Source: Lathyrus oleraceus
Taxonomy: Eukaryota > Streptophyta > Magnoliopsida > Fabales > Fabaceae
Reading direction: 5' to 3'
Length of the DNA: 64,000 nt
Assembly: GCF_024323335.1 (NCBI RefSeq)
Contig: NC_066582.1
Coordinates: 89,276,944-89,340,943 of the forward strand
Shown here: positions 24,358 through 36,614 of the stretch, in pieces
Numbering within the stretch: the first letter of the stretch is position 1
Layout: the number at the start of each line of letters is the position of its first letter
Program-made: the position numbers and the translations under genes
Notes under the pieces: generated by a model
Told to the model about the DNA's origin: nothing
Databases searched by the model: none
Seen by the model: the letters and a program-made list of their open reading frames with translations, nothing else

Positions 24358-24370
24358 GAATAGGGGCAGC
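24358..24370 (+). other. Polypurine tract of Ogre A
   Basis: GAATAGGGGCAGC lies directly before TGTAGCACC of the 3' LTR. Element B has the matching AAATAGGGGCATC before its 3' LTR (59414-59426). This is where plus-strand DNA synthesis would be primed. Confidence 0.85.
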
Positions 24371-27300
24371 TGTAGCACCTCAAATTTGCACCTCCCATTT
24401 TGTGTATACATTTTCATTTTTAGGTCATAAACATTGCATTGTTCATTGTATTAGTCCATCAAGTCATCAGGCAAGACTGGCCAGGAGATTCAACTGTGCA
24501 AGCAAGCAAGTGCATTTTTCTATGGAATCAAAGCCCTAGGGTTGGTATAGTGAGTTCATGTGACCCAAGGATCATTTTGAAGTGGTTTGACCAAGAATTG
24601 AAGGCTCAAGGCTCATCAGTCCATGTGAAATTCATCTGAAACCCTAAAAAGTCAACAGAAGTCAATTGTCAGTTCAACTGTGGATTTGGAGGTGGGAGAT
24701 GGTTAGAGATGCCTCATTCATGTTCATACAAGTCTCATTTGACATTTCAAACATCAACATTGAAGGATTTAAGGTCAGATCAAAACTTGCCCAAAATAGC
24801 AGGTGACCTGTAATTTGAATTTGCCAAAAATGGAAAGGTTTTCAACTCAAGATTACATCATCGAGAAAGCTTCAAATGAAATTTTGTCCAACATGAAAGT
24901 TGAAGATATTTCTCTCCCATTTCCAAAAAGTCCAAGATCATGGATTTCTCATGTGTGGTTGAAAAAATATGGATCAATCTTGAAAAAGTGTGGTTTGAGA
25001 TTCAAATGTGCATAACTTTCAAACCAAAACTCCAATTCAAGTGGTTCTTTTTGCATTATTCTTATTTTGACCTATACTTTCCAAGTCATGCATTGCATTA
25101 CACCAATTTTCATCACATAATCATTTGCATTTCACTTGATTTTTGGAGGGAATTTTTAAAGTTTAAATTTGGTGCATTGTTTGGATATTGTACCATTACC
25201 ATTGGCTCCAAAACAGCATTTTGAGTGAAATTGAGTAAAAATTTCGTGCACTATTCACATGCATTTTCATGCACAAGGGTGAAAAACCAAATTTGCCAAA
25301 ACACCTTGAAACTTAATCCATTCCATTAGCATTTGGTTAGGGCTTAATTAAACATGATTAGTGGAGCATATATAAGCTAAATCTCTAACTGTTTTTCAGA
25401 TTAGCTTGGCATTTTCAGATCTAGATCTCAAACACTCCAAATTTTCCTCTCAAACTTTCTTGCATTTTCTTCACATTCAAGCATTTTCTGGTGATTGATT
25501 CTTGCTCCTGAAGTTTTATTGAGAAGATTCATACGTGGAAGTGAAGAAAACAGTGCAGTTTTGCTCATGCTTGAAGCTTGGAAGCATTAATGGTGAACTC
25601 AAATTCTGGTGAAATCAAGAGCATTTGAACCTCAATTCTTCCTCCAATCATCCATACAAGTGTCCTAGAAGAGATTGGAAGCATTGCAAGGCCTGGATAA
25701 CACGAAATTCCAAAGCTGCTCTTCAAGAGGTTCCAAATCGATCCTCTTATTTCTCAAATTCATTTTGCTATTGTTGTAGATCTTGTGATGCTGGTTAATC
25801 TGAGCTTTAAATCATTGAATTCCATGCATAATTGAGTGAGATACGATTGTTTAAAGTTTTGATGATGAAACTTATTCTCTTCGATCCATGCGTATTTGTT
25901 GAGTTCTTGATGGAATGTTTGTTGATTGTTGATGTATGATGCAAGATCTACATGTTGATATGCTCATTGTTAATTTCTGGAACATTTGAAATTTTCTGGA
26001 AAAATGGGATGAAGATCTTCATGATCTTCATCGTGTTCTTCATGTGTTCTTCATTACCTGCGAATTTTCTTGCAATGTTCATGCGTTTCCAGATTAGCCA
26101 CGGCCTTGCTTCCATTTTGCTACGAATTTTGAATTTAGCTACGAATTTGGTTGGCGCGCTAGGGTTTAGTACAAAATGCACCGTTTTGAGTGAGGCGCCA
26201 ATTTTGAAAATGAACATAGTTCGATTCCGCGCCAGGACAATACTTCAAATGCTCATTCATTTTTCCATTTCAATCCATGTGTTCATATGCTATGTCTCAT
26301 GTATTTTTTTTATTTTTTCTTCATCTTCCAAAATTCATAGTTAATTGAATAATGCTCCAAAAAATATGAGGTTTTTTGCATCATGTTTCATTTTTTGTCT
26401 ACTATTTTATCATCATTTTTCCATAAATTGTGCATGGCTGGAAATTGTTTTTGTGCTAGAGACTTGAACACATGTCCATTTTGTACCTTGCCTTGATCAT
26501 ACTTTTGTGAAATGCTGAGATTTTATCCAATACCTATGAAATTTTGCATGCTATAACTAGACTCATTGCTTGACATTATGGTGTTGATTTGGTATTTTTA
26601 TCTTTCACCATTTCTGTTTTATGAATGTGCTAAGATAGGTGTGACAATTTGTGTCACACCTTGTGATGTTCAACTTGATTGATGAGTTTGCCATGCCAAT
26701 TGATATCCAATTGTCCTGATTTTTTGTATGATGCATATTATGGATGTTGTGATTGCTCATGATTTTTGTTGGAATTTTTGGGATCATTTCTGATTTAATT
26801 GAGATTTTTCATTCTGGATGGTCACATTTGAGTTTTCAAAATGCCTTGAACTTTATTTGATTGTGAAATGCTTGTGGTTTATCCAATGAATGTGAAATTT
26901 TGCACACTATTTCTAGACATGTTGAATGTTGTTTTGGCTTTGGTTTGAGGCTTTTACCATGATCCATATCTGTTTTATGCCTATGCTAAGTTGGTGTGAC
27001 AATTTGTGTCACACATGTGCTTGTTGTGCTTGTCTTGACTTATGCTATGTGATTACCATGCCTAATGATGTCCAATGCCTCTAATTTTTTGTGTGATGAT
27101 CATGTTGTATGTTCTATTTACTCATGAATTTTTCCAAGATTATTTGAATCATTTTTGATTTAATGTGCATTTGTTGCTTTTGATGTCACAATGTGGTCAC
27201 AATTTGCATACCTTGCCATGTTTGGTTCATGAAATGCTTTTGGTTAATGATATTGATATGGGACTTTTTGGATTATGTTCTGGATTGATTGAAGTTGATT

Positions 27301-29183
27301 AATGTTAAATTTCATGTTCTGTTTTGAATGTTTGACTCTCTTTTGACCCTAGGCTTGGACCTAGTGGTTTGGACTCACTGTTTGGATTGTGGATTTCAGG
27401 TTAAAAAGCACATTGCCATGATTGAAGTTGCTCACTCATTTGAGTTGATTAATTGGTTGATGTTGGATAACATTGAGTTGTTTTGTAGGTTTTGAGACCA
27501 AGTGGCTTAATAGCTTGTGCCTTGCTTACTGTTGCATTGCTTGCTTATTTGTCTGATTGTGTGATTGACTGTCTGTTTGATTGTTTGACTTGTATACTGA
27601 TTGGGTTAGATTTTTTCAGGTACCTAAGTTGCTTTGAGTTCTTTTGAACTTGCTTTTGCTTTGCTTGGTTGCTTAACCATTGAGGTATAATTCTCTGACT
27701 TCATGTAGTCTGGAAGACCTGTCCTGTTACTTGGGCAGGCACCTGTCTGAAGCCCTCCTTAAGAGGCAATGCTTGTGAATGTTTATCTTTGTGCCAAGCA
27801 GGGAAAGACCTCTATGAGGCAATTGGCAGATAAAAGAGATGTGCAATCCATCTCCTGATATTCGTTGTGTCTTTCACTTTGCTCACACACCTTGCGTTGA
27901 TGCATTATGGATATTAACCCAAGATCCTTGTTGTGTCAGTCATATGTGGAGAAGAGTTCCAACTTTCTGAACTCCCACACTTTCATTTGTCTGAAGCTCT
28001 CCCAGGCCAGGGATAAGAGCTGTGAGGTCTTACCCTCACTTCCCATTTCATCTGCTTCACCCTAACTCTCAATGTTAGGGTTAAGAGCTAACATCACCCT
28101 GTTACAGTGGCTTGTTTGTCGAGGTTGACATGACCCCTTGACTAAAGCTTAACCTTGTATGAGCCCGATTGTGTGCATATAGTGTGTGTGCTTGCTTTGT
28201 ATGCTTGTATGACTTTGCCTGTGCTGTTTAGGATAGCTTGCTCCCTGTGCAAGTTGGATAGAAACCTCAACCTAAGACCATGGTGAATTTACATGATAAC
28301 TATTAGGCTCGAGTTAGTCTCCCTTCTAGTTTGTCATTTCCCAATCTCTGGTTAGGTTAGAAGTCCTTTTTCCCTGTGTAGGGGAACTACGTCGCCCTGA
28401 TCCTCATACCAGATGAGGTACGTAGGCAGGAGATGAGCTGATCTCTCGGAGCGCCCTTTTTCTTTTTCAACCCTTTTGCTTGTTTGTGTGGAGTCTGACA
28501 TAAGTCCAGCGATTGGCAGTCGGTTTCCTGTGTGTGTTTGTTGGTTAGAAGATGGATGTAAGACCAGCGATTGGCATTCCGTATCCTATTTGTGGTTGTG
28601 TGTTTGGAGTCTGACGTAAGTCCAGCGATTGGCAGTCAGTTTCCTGTGTGTGTTTGTTTGTCTGGAGTCTGACATAAGTCCAGCGATTGGCAGTCAGTTT
28701 CCTGTGTGGTTTTGTTTGGCGTGCGTTAGCCGAGCTACGAGTGCTCTGATTCTTCTCGGGTTAGAGAAGATACGTATGCATAGGATGCGACATCCTAGCG
28801 AGCACGTTTCCCCCCGTCCTGAACTACGTCGACTCTGATGTCTGTGCCTGACAGACTACATAGGCCCAGGATGCGATATCCTGCCGAGTTAGTTTTTGTT
28901 GTCTTTCTGTGTTTCCTTCCAGCCAGTGTGTGGTGTTTGAGCAGTCTTTTTAGCAACCTTATCCTTCCTTTTGTGCGTGGATCCCGTCGAGTACGACGGA
29001 TGCGTAGGGGTGCTAATACCTTCCCTTCGCATAACCGACTCCCGATCCCATCTCTCTCTGGTCGCGAGACCATGTCTTTTCCAGGTTTACTTCGAGCATT
29101 TCCTTTCCCTCTTTGGGATAAATAACGCACGATGGCGGCTCTGTTGTTTTGTTTTCCCGCCGGTTTTTTCGCGTAATGCGACA
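24371..29183 (+). repeat. 3' LTR of Ogre A, complete (4813 bp)
   Basis: It runs from TGTAGCACC to GCGACA and is followed by the target duplication gctat. It matches the 5' LTR to 28702; the last 481 bp are found only here. That tail has two copies of the GAGCTACG...GATACGTATGCA...GATGCGAC module (28731-28803 and 28820-28888), a GGTGCTAATACCTTCCCTTCGCATAACC block (29009-29036) and a primer-site-like TGGCGGCTCTGTTG (29133-29146). The TATA box lies at 25369-25375. Confidence 0.95.
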
Positions 29184-29188
29184 GCTAT
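29184..29188. repeat. Target site duplication of Ogre A (right copy, gctat)
   Basis: It is identical to 8278-8282, and the Gag frame of element E resumes at 29189. Confidence 0.95.
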
Positions 29189-30889
29189 GACGCTGATCTC
29201 TGGGACATTGTCACAGATGGATACAAACCTCCTGTAACTAATGCTGGAGTTGAAGTTCCCAGAAGCAAGATGACAGATGATCAGAAGCGCGAATTCAAGA
29301 ATCATCACAAAGCCAGAACAATACTTCTCAAAGCCATATCCTATAATGAGTATGAAAAAATCACCAACAGGGAAACAACTAAAGATATACTTGACTCCCT
29401 GAAGATGACTCATGAAGGAAACTCTCAGGTCAAAGAAACAAAGGCTCTGGCTCTAATCCAGAAATATGAAGCCTTCAAAATGGAGGATGATGAAGCTGTA
29501 GAGGTAATGTTCTCTAGATTCCAAACTCTTATTGCAGGTCTCAAAGTACTAGACAAAGGATACACAAATGCAGACCACGTCAAAAAGGTAGTCAGAAGCT
29601 TGCCAAAGAAGTGGAGACCCATGGTCACTACATTAAAGCTTTCAAAGGATCTGAACAACATCAACCTTGAAGAGCTTGTCAGTTCACTCAAAAGTCATGA
29701 GATAGAACTGGAGGAAGATGAGCCTCAGAAGAAGAACAAATCTGTAGCATTAAAGTCCAGATCTGAAAGACGCAAGCCTGACAGGAACAAAGCCTTCCAG
29801 GCCGAAATAGAAGATGCTGATGACTCTGAACAGGAAGATTTTGATGATGAAGAAGAATTGTCCCTCCTAACTAGAAGAGTTAAACAACTCTGGAAAAAGA
29901 GGAACAATAACTTCAGGAGACCAAGACCCAGAGGGGATCGATCAGAATCAACCTCAAAAGGTAAAACTAACAAAGATGTTACTTGTTATGAATGTAAAGA
30001 AACAGGTCACTACAAGAACGAATGCCCAAAGTTAAAGAAAGACAGCTCCAGAAAAGATAGCTTCAAGAAAAACTCCCTCAGAACCAAGAAGGGATTAATG
30101 GCCACCTGGGATGACAGCGAATCTGACTCATCAGAATCTGACTCTGATGAATAGGCAAATGTGGCATTCATGGCTACCACATACAGAAGCACTTCAGATG
30201 AAGAATCTGAATCAGAAGAGGTATTTTCTGAACTCTCTCGATCTGACCTAGAATCATGCTTGTCTGAAACTCTTAGCTCATATCAGAAACTAAAACAAAA
30301 ATTTAAAGCAATAAAAGGCTGTCTTGGAGAAAAATTTGAAGAATGTGGCAAACTTGAGATGACAATTCTAGAACTAAAAGATGAAAACAAAGTTTTAACA
30401 TCACTAAGAGATGCAGCAAAGAAAAATTGTTTAAAACTAGAAGAAGCGTTATCTCAAGCTCCACAAACTTCAAACACGATAATTTATAAGTACAAAAAAG
30501 CCTTTCAAAAGTTTCTGAAAAATGGGATAGGAAGGAGTGTAATGGCATCCATGAATTATGGAGTCAGTCAGAATAATAGAAGAGGAATTTGGTATGATCC
30601 TAAGGAAGATAAAACTTCTACTAGTGACCAACCTAAATCCCCATTTTCATATCACTATACACATACACAAGAACAAAAGTTTGATAATGCTAGAAAACCC
30701 AAGGTAATCAGAAACTCTGGGAAAACTAATCATAAAGGACCCAAGAGACTCTGGGTACCAAAAGATAAGATTGTTTATGTTGCAGATATCTTATGCAGCA
30801 AAGTTCAAACACCAGTCATGGTACCTGGACTCTGGATGCTCGCGACACATGACGGGAAGAAAGTCTATGTTCCAAAGCCTGGAACTTAA
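29189..30889 (+). pseudogene. gag: gag of element E, main part, one in-frame stop, overlapping the protease frame
   Basis: The frame continues from the 8175-8282 fragment. A UBN2-type copia Gag domain spans about 29260-29730 (TKALALIQKYEAFKMEDDEA; VRSLPKKWRPMVTTLKLSKD). An acidic/basic stretch follows, then a CX2CX4HX4C zinc knuckle (CYECKETGHYKNEC, 29984-30025) and a Ser/Asp-rich tail. TAG at 30152-30154 interrupts the frame. The same frame then continues through a likely coiled coil (KLEMTILELKDENKVLTSL) to the stop at 30887-30889. The protease frame starts within this end, in the +1 frame, overlapping by about 119 bp. Gag forms the particle and binds RNA. Whether TAG and the frame change are decay or programmed recoding cannot be told from one copy. 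Confidence 0.88.
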
Positions 30890-33857
30890 AGATGTTGGAT
30901 TCGTAGGTTTCGGAGGAGATCAGAAAGGAAGGATCAGAGGCTCCGGAACTATTGGTAATGGTACTCTTCCCTCTATATCTGATGTTCTTTACGTAGAAGG
31001 ATTAATGCATAACCTGTTATCCATAAGTCAATTAAGTGATAACGGTTATGATGTAATCTTTAATCAAAAAACATGTAAAGCCATAAATCAAAACAATGGT
31101 TCTGTCCTATTCACAGGCAAGAGGAAAAACAATATTTATAAAATTAATCTGTCTGATTTAAAAGAACAAAATATGAAGTGTCTGATGTCCGTTCACGAAG
31201 AGCAATGGGTATGGCATAGACGCTTGTGCCACATTAGCATGAGGAATTTATCTCAGCTAAATAAACTCGAGTTAGTCAGAGGCCTGCCTAAACTGAAGTT
31301 CTCTTCAGATGCTCTGTGTGAAGCATGTCAGAAGGGAAAATTTTCAAAAACATATTTCAAAAAGAAAACCGTTGTTACTACCTCTAAGCCTCTGGAACTT
31401 CTTCACATTGACTTATTTGGTCCTGTGAAAACAACATCAGTCAATGGAAAGAAATATGGACTAGTCATTGTTGATGATTTCAGTCGCTGGACATGGGTAA
31501 AATTCCTAAAGCACAAGAGCGAGTCTCACTCTGTATTCACTGGCTTCTGTTCCAAAGTGCAAAAAGAATTTGACTCTAAAATTGTAAGAGTCAGAAGTGA
31601 TCATGGTGGGGAATTTGAAAACAAATCTTTTGAGGAATTATTCGACTCTAATGGAATATCCCATGATTTCTCCTGCCCTAGAACTCCACAACAAAATGGA
31701 GTTGTAGAGAGGAAGAATAGGACACTCCAAGAGGTGGCAAGAACTATGATCAATGAAACAAGCGTGGCTAAGCACTTTTGGGCCGAAGCTGTAAATACAG
31801 CGTGTTATATTCAGAATAGAATCCCCATAAGACCCATTCTGGAAAAGACTCCCTATGAACTGTGTAAAGGAAGAAAACCAAACATTTCATATTTTCATCC
31901 TTTTGGATGCTCCTGTTTTATTTTAAACACTAAAGAACATCTGAACAAGTTTGATTCCAAAGCACAGAAAGGTATTATGTTAGGATACTCAGAACACTCT
32001 AAAGGCTACAGAGTATACAATACAGAAACCAAAATTGTGGAAGAATCAATTCATGTCAGATTTGACGATAAGCTTGACCCTGAAAAGTCAAAGCTAGTTG
32101 AAAATTTTGCAGATTTAGAAATCACTCTTGCAGGATCTGACAAAGCTCCAGAAGAAACTGCCATTCAAAATCCTGAGGAATTTAATCTTCCATTAATCCC
32201 AAAGAAAGCTAAAAGTCACCTCAACATATCTGAAGAATTGATTATGGGTAACAAGGACGAACCTGTCAGAACCAGATCTACCTTCAAGACCTCTGAAGAG
32301 ACTCCTCTGGGACTAGTGTTTCTGATCGAGCCTACATCCTGTGATGAGGCACTTCAAGATAACGATTGGGTTCTAGCCATGCAAGAAGAGTTAGATCAAT
32401 TCACAAAGAACGATGTCTGGGATCTTGTTCCCAAGCCCAGAGGCACTCACGTTATCGGAACCAGATGGGTATTCAGAAACAAGCTGAATGAGAAAGGAGA
32501 AGTCGTCAGAAACAAAGCTCGATTGGTAGCTCAAGGTTACAATCAACAAGAAGGTATTGACTATAATGAAACCTTTGCTCCATTCGCCATGTTATAATCT
32601 ATTCATCTTCTTGTATCCTTCGCTATAAATCATTCTATCAAACTGTATCAAATGGATGTCAAGAGCGCATTCCTTAATGGTTATATATTAGAAGAAGTGT
32701 ATGTCAACCAACCTCCAGGTTTTGAAAATCCAAATTATCCAGAACATGTTTTTAAACTTAAAAAATCTTTATATGGACTTAAACAAGCTCCCAGAGCTTG
32801 GTATGAACGATTAAGTAACTTTCTTCTGGAACATAATTTCATCAGAGGAAAAGTTGACTCCACACTCTTTTGTAAAAACCTTAATAATGATCTCATGATA
32901 TTCCAAATATACGTTGATGATATTATTTTTGGTTCAGCTAACGCCTCTGTTTGTCAAGAATTCTCTGAGTTAATGCAGGCAGAATTTGAAATGAGCTTAA
33001 TGCAAGAACTAAAGTTCTTTCTGGGAATTCAAATTAACCAAACTTCAGAAGTCACGTATGTTCATCAAAGCAAATACATAAAAGATGTTCTGAAGAAATT
33101 TGACATGGATGAATGCAACTCTGCAAAGACTCCCATGCATCCAACATGCATTCTTGAAAAGGAAGAAGTTAGTAAAAAGGTTTGTCAGAAGCTCTATCGT
33201 GGTATGATAGGCTCCCTTCTCTATCTGACTGCTACTCGACCTGATATTCTCTTTAGTGTCTGTTTCTGTGCCAGATTCCAATCAGATCCTAGAGAAACTC
33301 ACTTAACTGTAGTTAAGAGAATTCTCAAATATCTGAAAGGAACTCCTAACCTGGGCTTGATGTATGAGAAAACATCAGAGTATAGACTTTCTGGTTACTG
33401 TGATGCAGATTACGCAGGAGATAAATTGGAACGAAAAAGCACATCTGGAAATTGTCAACTCCTGGGAAACAATCTGATATCCTGGGCAAGCAAAAGGCAA
33501 TCAACTATCGCTCTGTCCACTGCAGAAGCAGAATACATCTCAGCATCACTGTGCACGACTCAAATGCTCTGGATGAAGAATCAGTTAGAAGATCTGCAAA
33601 TCTTCGAGAGTAACATTCCTATCTTTTGTGACAACACTGCTGCTATTTGTCTAAGTAAGAATCCCATTTTACACTCTAGAGCCAAGCACATTGAAATAAA
33701 ACATCATTTTATTAGAGACTATGTTCAGAAAGGAATAGTAACGTTGAAGTTCATTGATACAAATCATCAATGGGCAGATATCTTTACTAAACCCTTAGCT
33801 GAAGATAGATTCCGCTTTATCTTAGAAAATCTGAACATTCAAAACTGCCCTGAATAA
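30771..33857 (+). pseudogene. pol: pol of element E: protease-integrase-RT-RNase H, one in-frame stop
   Basis: Copia order. Protease: WYLDSGCSRHMTG, with the active-site DSG at 30828-30836. Integrase: HHCC finger from WHRRLCHIS to CEACQKGKF; core residues in LLHIDLFGPV, VRSDHGGEF and NGVVERKNRTLQE. RT: GTRWVFRNKLNEKGEVVRN, then, after TAA at 32595-32597, YQMDVKSAFLNG and the catalytic YVDD at 32910-32921. RNase H: CDADYAGD, STAEAEYIS, and a C-terminal ADIFTKPL. The protein would be about 1028 aa. Everything except the single stop is open, so the lesion is recent or the copy is young. The ATG at 30771 is only the first in frame; the natural start is by frameshift or an upstream join with gag. 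Confidence 0.92.
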
Positions 33858-34334
33858 AATGTGCCTCTGAAGTTGTCAAATGAGACTCTGACATAAACAA
33901 ATAGAATCTGCCTCTGACTCTGATACTTCTACCTAGTTAGAAGTCATCTGAGTTAGAAATCTCCAGGAACCAATTGTTTGGTATTCCTGAAGATTAGATA
34001 AATCAACACGTGGAGTGACTTGCGTCTAACCTTGAAACTTCTAGACAGTTGTCCAGCAGTAATCAAGGAACAGACTCTTGAGATCTCCTCGAGCAGTGTG
34101 CGAACTGTGGGATTAGACATCATTTATGAGCCATAATCATTTCTCCCTCTAAACGTGCTAACTTGGTTTGTGTGCTAACTCTGATTTCTGTGTCGTTTTG
34201 CATGCGCCCTTTTGGGTATTTAAACACCCTTTTCACACTTTGCACACACTTCACTCTCACTCACTCGTTTAACCCCAGTTCTCTCAGGCATTTATGCAAA
34301 CAATTCATCTTCATCTCAGTTCTTCATCAACACC
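33858..34334 (+). other. Spacer between pol and env-like ORF of element E
   Basis: The 477 bases have several stops in the pol frame (the first within 45 bases), so read-through from pol is not possible here. A promoter-like stretch with TATTTAAA at 34217-34224 precedes a CA- and CT-rich segment, ending 115 bases before the env-like ATG. Confidence 0.65.
34217..34224 (+). promoter_or_regulatory. TATA-like box upstream of the env-like ORF
   Basis: GGGTATTTAAACACCC is followed by TTTTCACACTTTGCACACAC and by repeated CTCAC, a composition common around plant transcription starts. A start 30 bases downstream would give a leader of about 85 bases to ATG 34335. This is inference from composition and position only. 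Confidence 0.35.
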
Positions 34335-36614
34335 ATGGATACTCAACAACAATCTGTGTTCAACTACAATCAGCAAATGGATTCCAGCAACCCAGCTCAA
34401 AGCACCAGCAACCCTACTCCAACGGTTACAGGCGTAGTTACAACACCAATTTACAAGGAGCCTCACATTCTTGACCGTGAACCCCATATTAACCTTGCAA
34501 CACCTTTTGAAAAACTGGACGTGCTGTGTGAATCCCTGGTGGATTTTGATAACATGAGAAGAAATGGCATAGACCTCACTGAAGAACTTCGCAAACAAGG
34601 TTGGGGAAACTACTTTCAACACCTCTACGGTCCAGTTTACCCAAATCTCATTAAGGAATTCTGGAGATTTGCTGATGCTGACGATCATTTCATCGTCTCA
34701 TACATTCTGGGAGTAAAGATTGTGATAACTGAAAAGTCCATCGCTGCCTTGCTGAACATGCAGCAAGAAGGATTTACAACATCAACCCCAGGGCGAAATA
34801 CATATCTCAAGAAATCAACCCAACGATCTTCAAACTAAACACAGAAGGCAACCCCTCAAAGAACAAGGAACTGCATCGGAACCTCCGGGTCTGGCTCAAA
34901 ATCATTCTGGGAACAATCCACCATCGCCCAGCGTCGAATTCATCAGATTACATCAATACAGATCAGAAATGTATTCTGTACTGCATTCATAAAGGTCTGA
35001 AGCTATGCCTCCCTGCACTTCTTTTCAAATACCTCAGAGACTCTGTACGAGAAACCAGAAATCACATGAAGCCCAGAACTTACATTCCCTTGGGAAGACT
35101 CCTCTCAGATGTACTGATAGAGAATGGTGTCGTGGACCATCTGGTAAAGCTCGGGCTTATGGAAGACATGGCAATCGACACTGGAAGGCCTCTGAACTCC
35201 AGGAATCTGAAGAGCATGGGGATTCTGGAGAAGGTCAACGTTAGACCTACTCAGGACACCTCTTGGGAAGCCTTAAAATATCAGAGGAAAATTCCCCATG
35301 GTCTATGTCTGTTCTCCAAGGAAGAACCCAAAGAGGCAATCTTGCACTATCTCCAACGTCTGAAGGATGAAGGAGTGGATATTTCAGATTTCAGGCTGAG
35401 CGGACTGCCAGATAAAGCTCCCAACTTCGTAAGACATAAAAGAGGTCCATCTGAGAAGACATCACAGGCGAAGAAAGCGAAGTTAGGAGAATCCTCTGAA
35501 TCAAGACCTCCAACACCTCTGCATGAGTCTTCTGGTAAGTCTGCCTCTCCTGCTCCTTCTGTACAGCAACTTGCTTCTTCTATTCCTCTACCAACACCTC
35601 TATACACCACATCTGAAACCCCACCTTCAACGACTAGAACATCTCAACCACTCCCAAAATTCAATCTCACCACTACCTCATTACCCATATCTGAAGCTGA
35701 ACAAATGAATGAAACCACCTCCTCATCCTCAGCCCCAGAATCACCCCCTTACTGAATCATCTCATCTAACACAGAATTCTCTGACCCCGCTTCTCCCACT
35801 CTAGCCCAATTTCAGACACAAAACCTTGCCTCCCAACAACCACAACCACCTCCACCTGAACCTGAAGTAACCTCACCCACAGAACAACCAACCGTCACTC
35901 CATCTGACGTTCAACCCTCTAACCCCAACGCCTCTGACCTTACCCCTCCAAACACTTCCGCTGAACCTCAAACTCTCAACCTAAGCCCTCCAACTTCCTC
36001 ACCTCTACCATCTGAACATGACCACTCCCTGCCAACCCTAGAAGAGGCAATTATGTTGTTTGCTGAAGCATCAGTGGAAAAGGTTAAGTCCCTGTCCACA
36101 AACTCTGGCATCAGTGATGATCCTTCCTCTGTTAGGACACACTGGAACAGAGTCACTGGCTGGATGACCTCTGAGGCCTTTAAGCTGAAGAACCTCTCTG
36201 AGCAAGTCAGAAACGACTTTATCAGAGATGCTGAGGCAAGACTACAGGAGCGCTTAGCCAGAGAAGCTGAGGAAGAAGCCAGAAAGGAAGCAGAAGAAAG
36301 AGCAAGACAAGAAGAACTTCAAAGGGTAAGGGAAGCTGAAGCCAAAGCTCTAGCTGATGCTGCTGCTGCTGCTGCTGAAGTTGAAGCAAAAGCTGCTGCT
36401 GAAGCTGAAAGCTAAAGCCGCTGAAGAACAGAATGCGCTGACTCAGGGGGAGTCCTCTACATTTTCCCCTTTGGTTCTCAAAACCCTTGAGGAGCTTCAG
36501 AAAGAGCAGAAGGAAGTCCGAGCCAGATTGGATCAATAGGACACAGTCAACGCCAACATCCAGAATCTTCTGACTCAACTGCTTCAGAGAATGCCTCCTC
36601 CTCCCAATCCTTAG
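34335..36614 (+). pseudogene. env-like third ORF of the Sirevirus element E, two frameshifts and two in-frame stops
   Basis: The ATG at 34335 (MDTQQQSVFNYNQQ) opens the first segment, to a frame change near 34790. The second segment continues in another frame through a region with LGRLLSDVLIENGVVDHL and a Ser/Thr/Pro-rich middle, passes TGA at 35753-35755, and goes on through a Pro-rich stretch to an Ala/Glu coiled coil. A one-base change in the GCT repeat near 36405 moves it again. TAG at 36537-36539 is the last interruption before the final stop at 36612-36614. Position after pol, Pro/Ser-rich middle and C-terminal coiled coil fit Sirevirus env-like proteins. I see no clear signal peptide or membrane span in the surviving frames, so an envelope function is not supported by this copy. 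No restored sequence is given. Confidence 0.75.

Larger units (their letters stand above)
8283..29183 (+). mobile_element. Element A: Ogre-type Ty3/gypsy retrotransposon, about 20.9 kb
   Basis: The order is truncated 5' LTR, ORF1, gag-protease, intron, RT-RNase H-integrase, a long repeat-rich 3' untranslated region, polypurine tract and 3' LTR. Integrase after RT is the gypsy order. The ORF1, the intron and the multi-kilobase LTRs are Ogre marks. Coding parts are recognisable throughout but hold at least five in-frame stops. The primer site is gone, together with the last 481 bp of the 5' LTR, so this copy cannot prime its own reverse transcription. The two LTRs differ by about 1-2 percent by eye, so it is younger than its host element E. 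Confidence 0.95.

Noticed and set aside
36222..36578. Minus-strand Leu/Gln-rich frame
   Set aside because: It is antisense to the Ala/Glu coiled coil of the env-like ORF and made by the GCT repeat.
34335..36614. Captured host gene instead of an env-like ORF
   Set aside because: Position between pol and the polypurine tracts and the Pro-rich plus coiled-coil layout match Sirevirus third ORFs; no independent evidence for a host gene.
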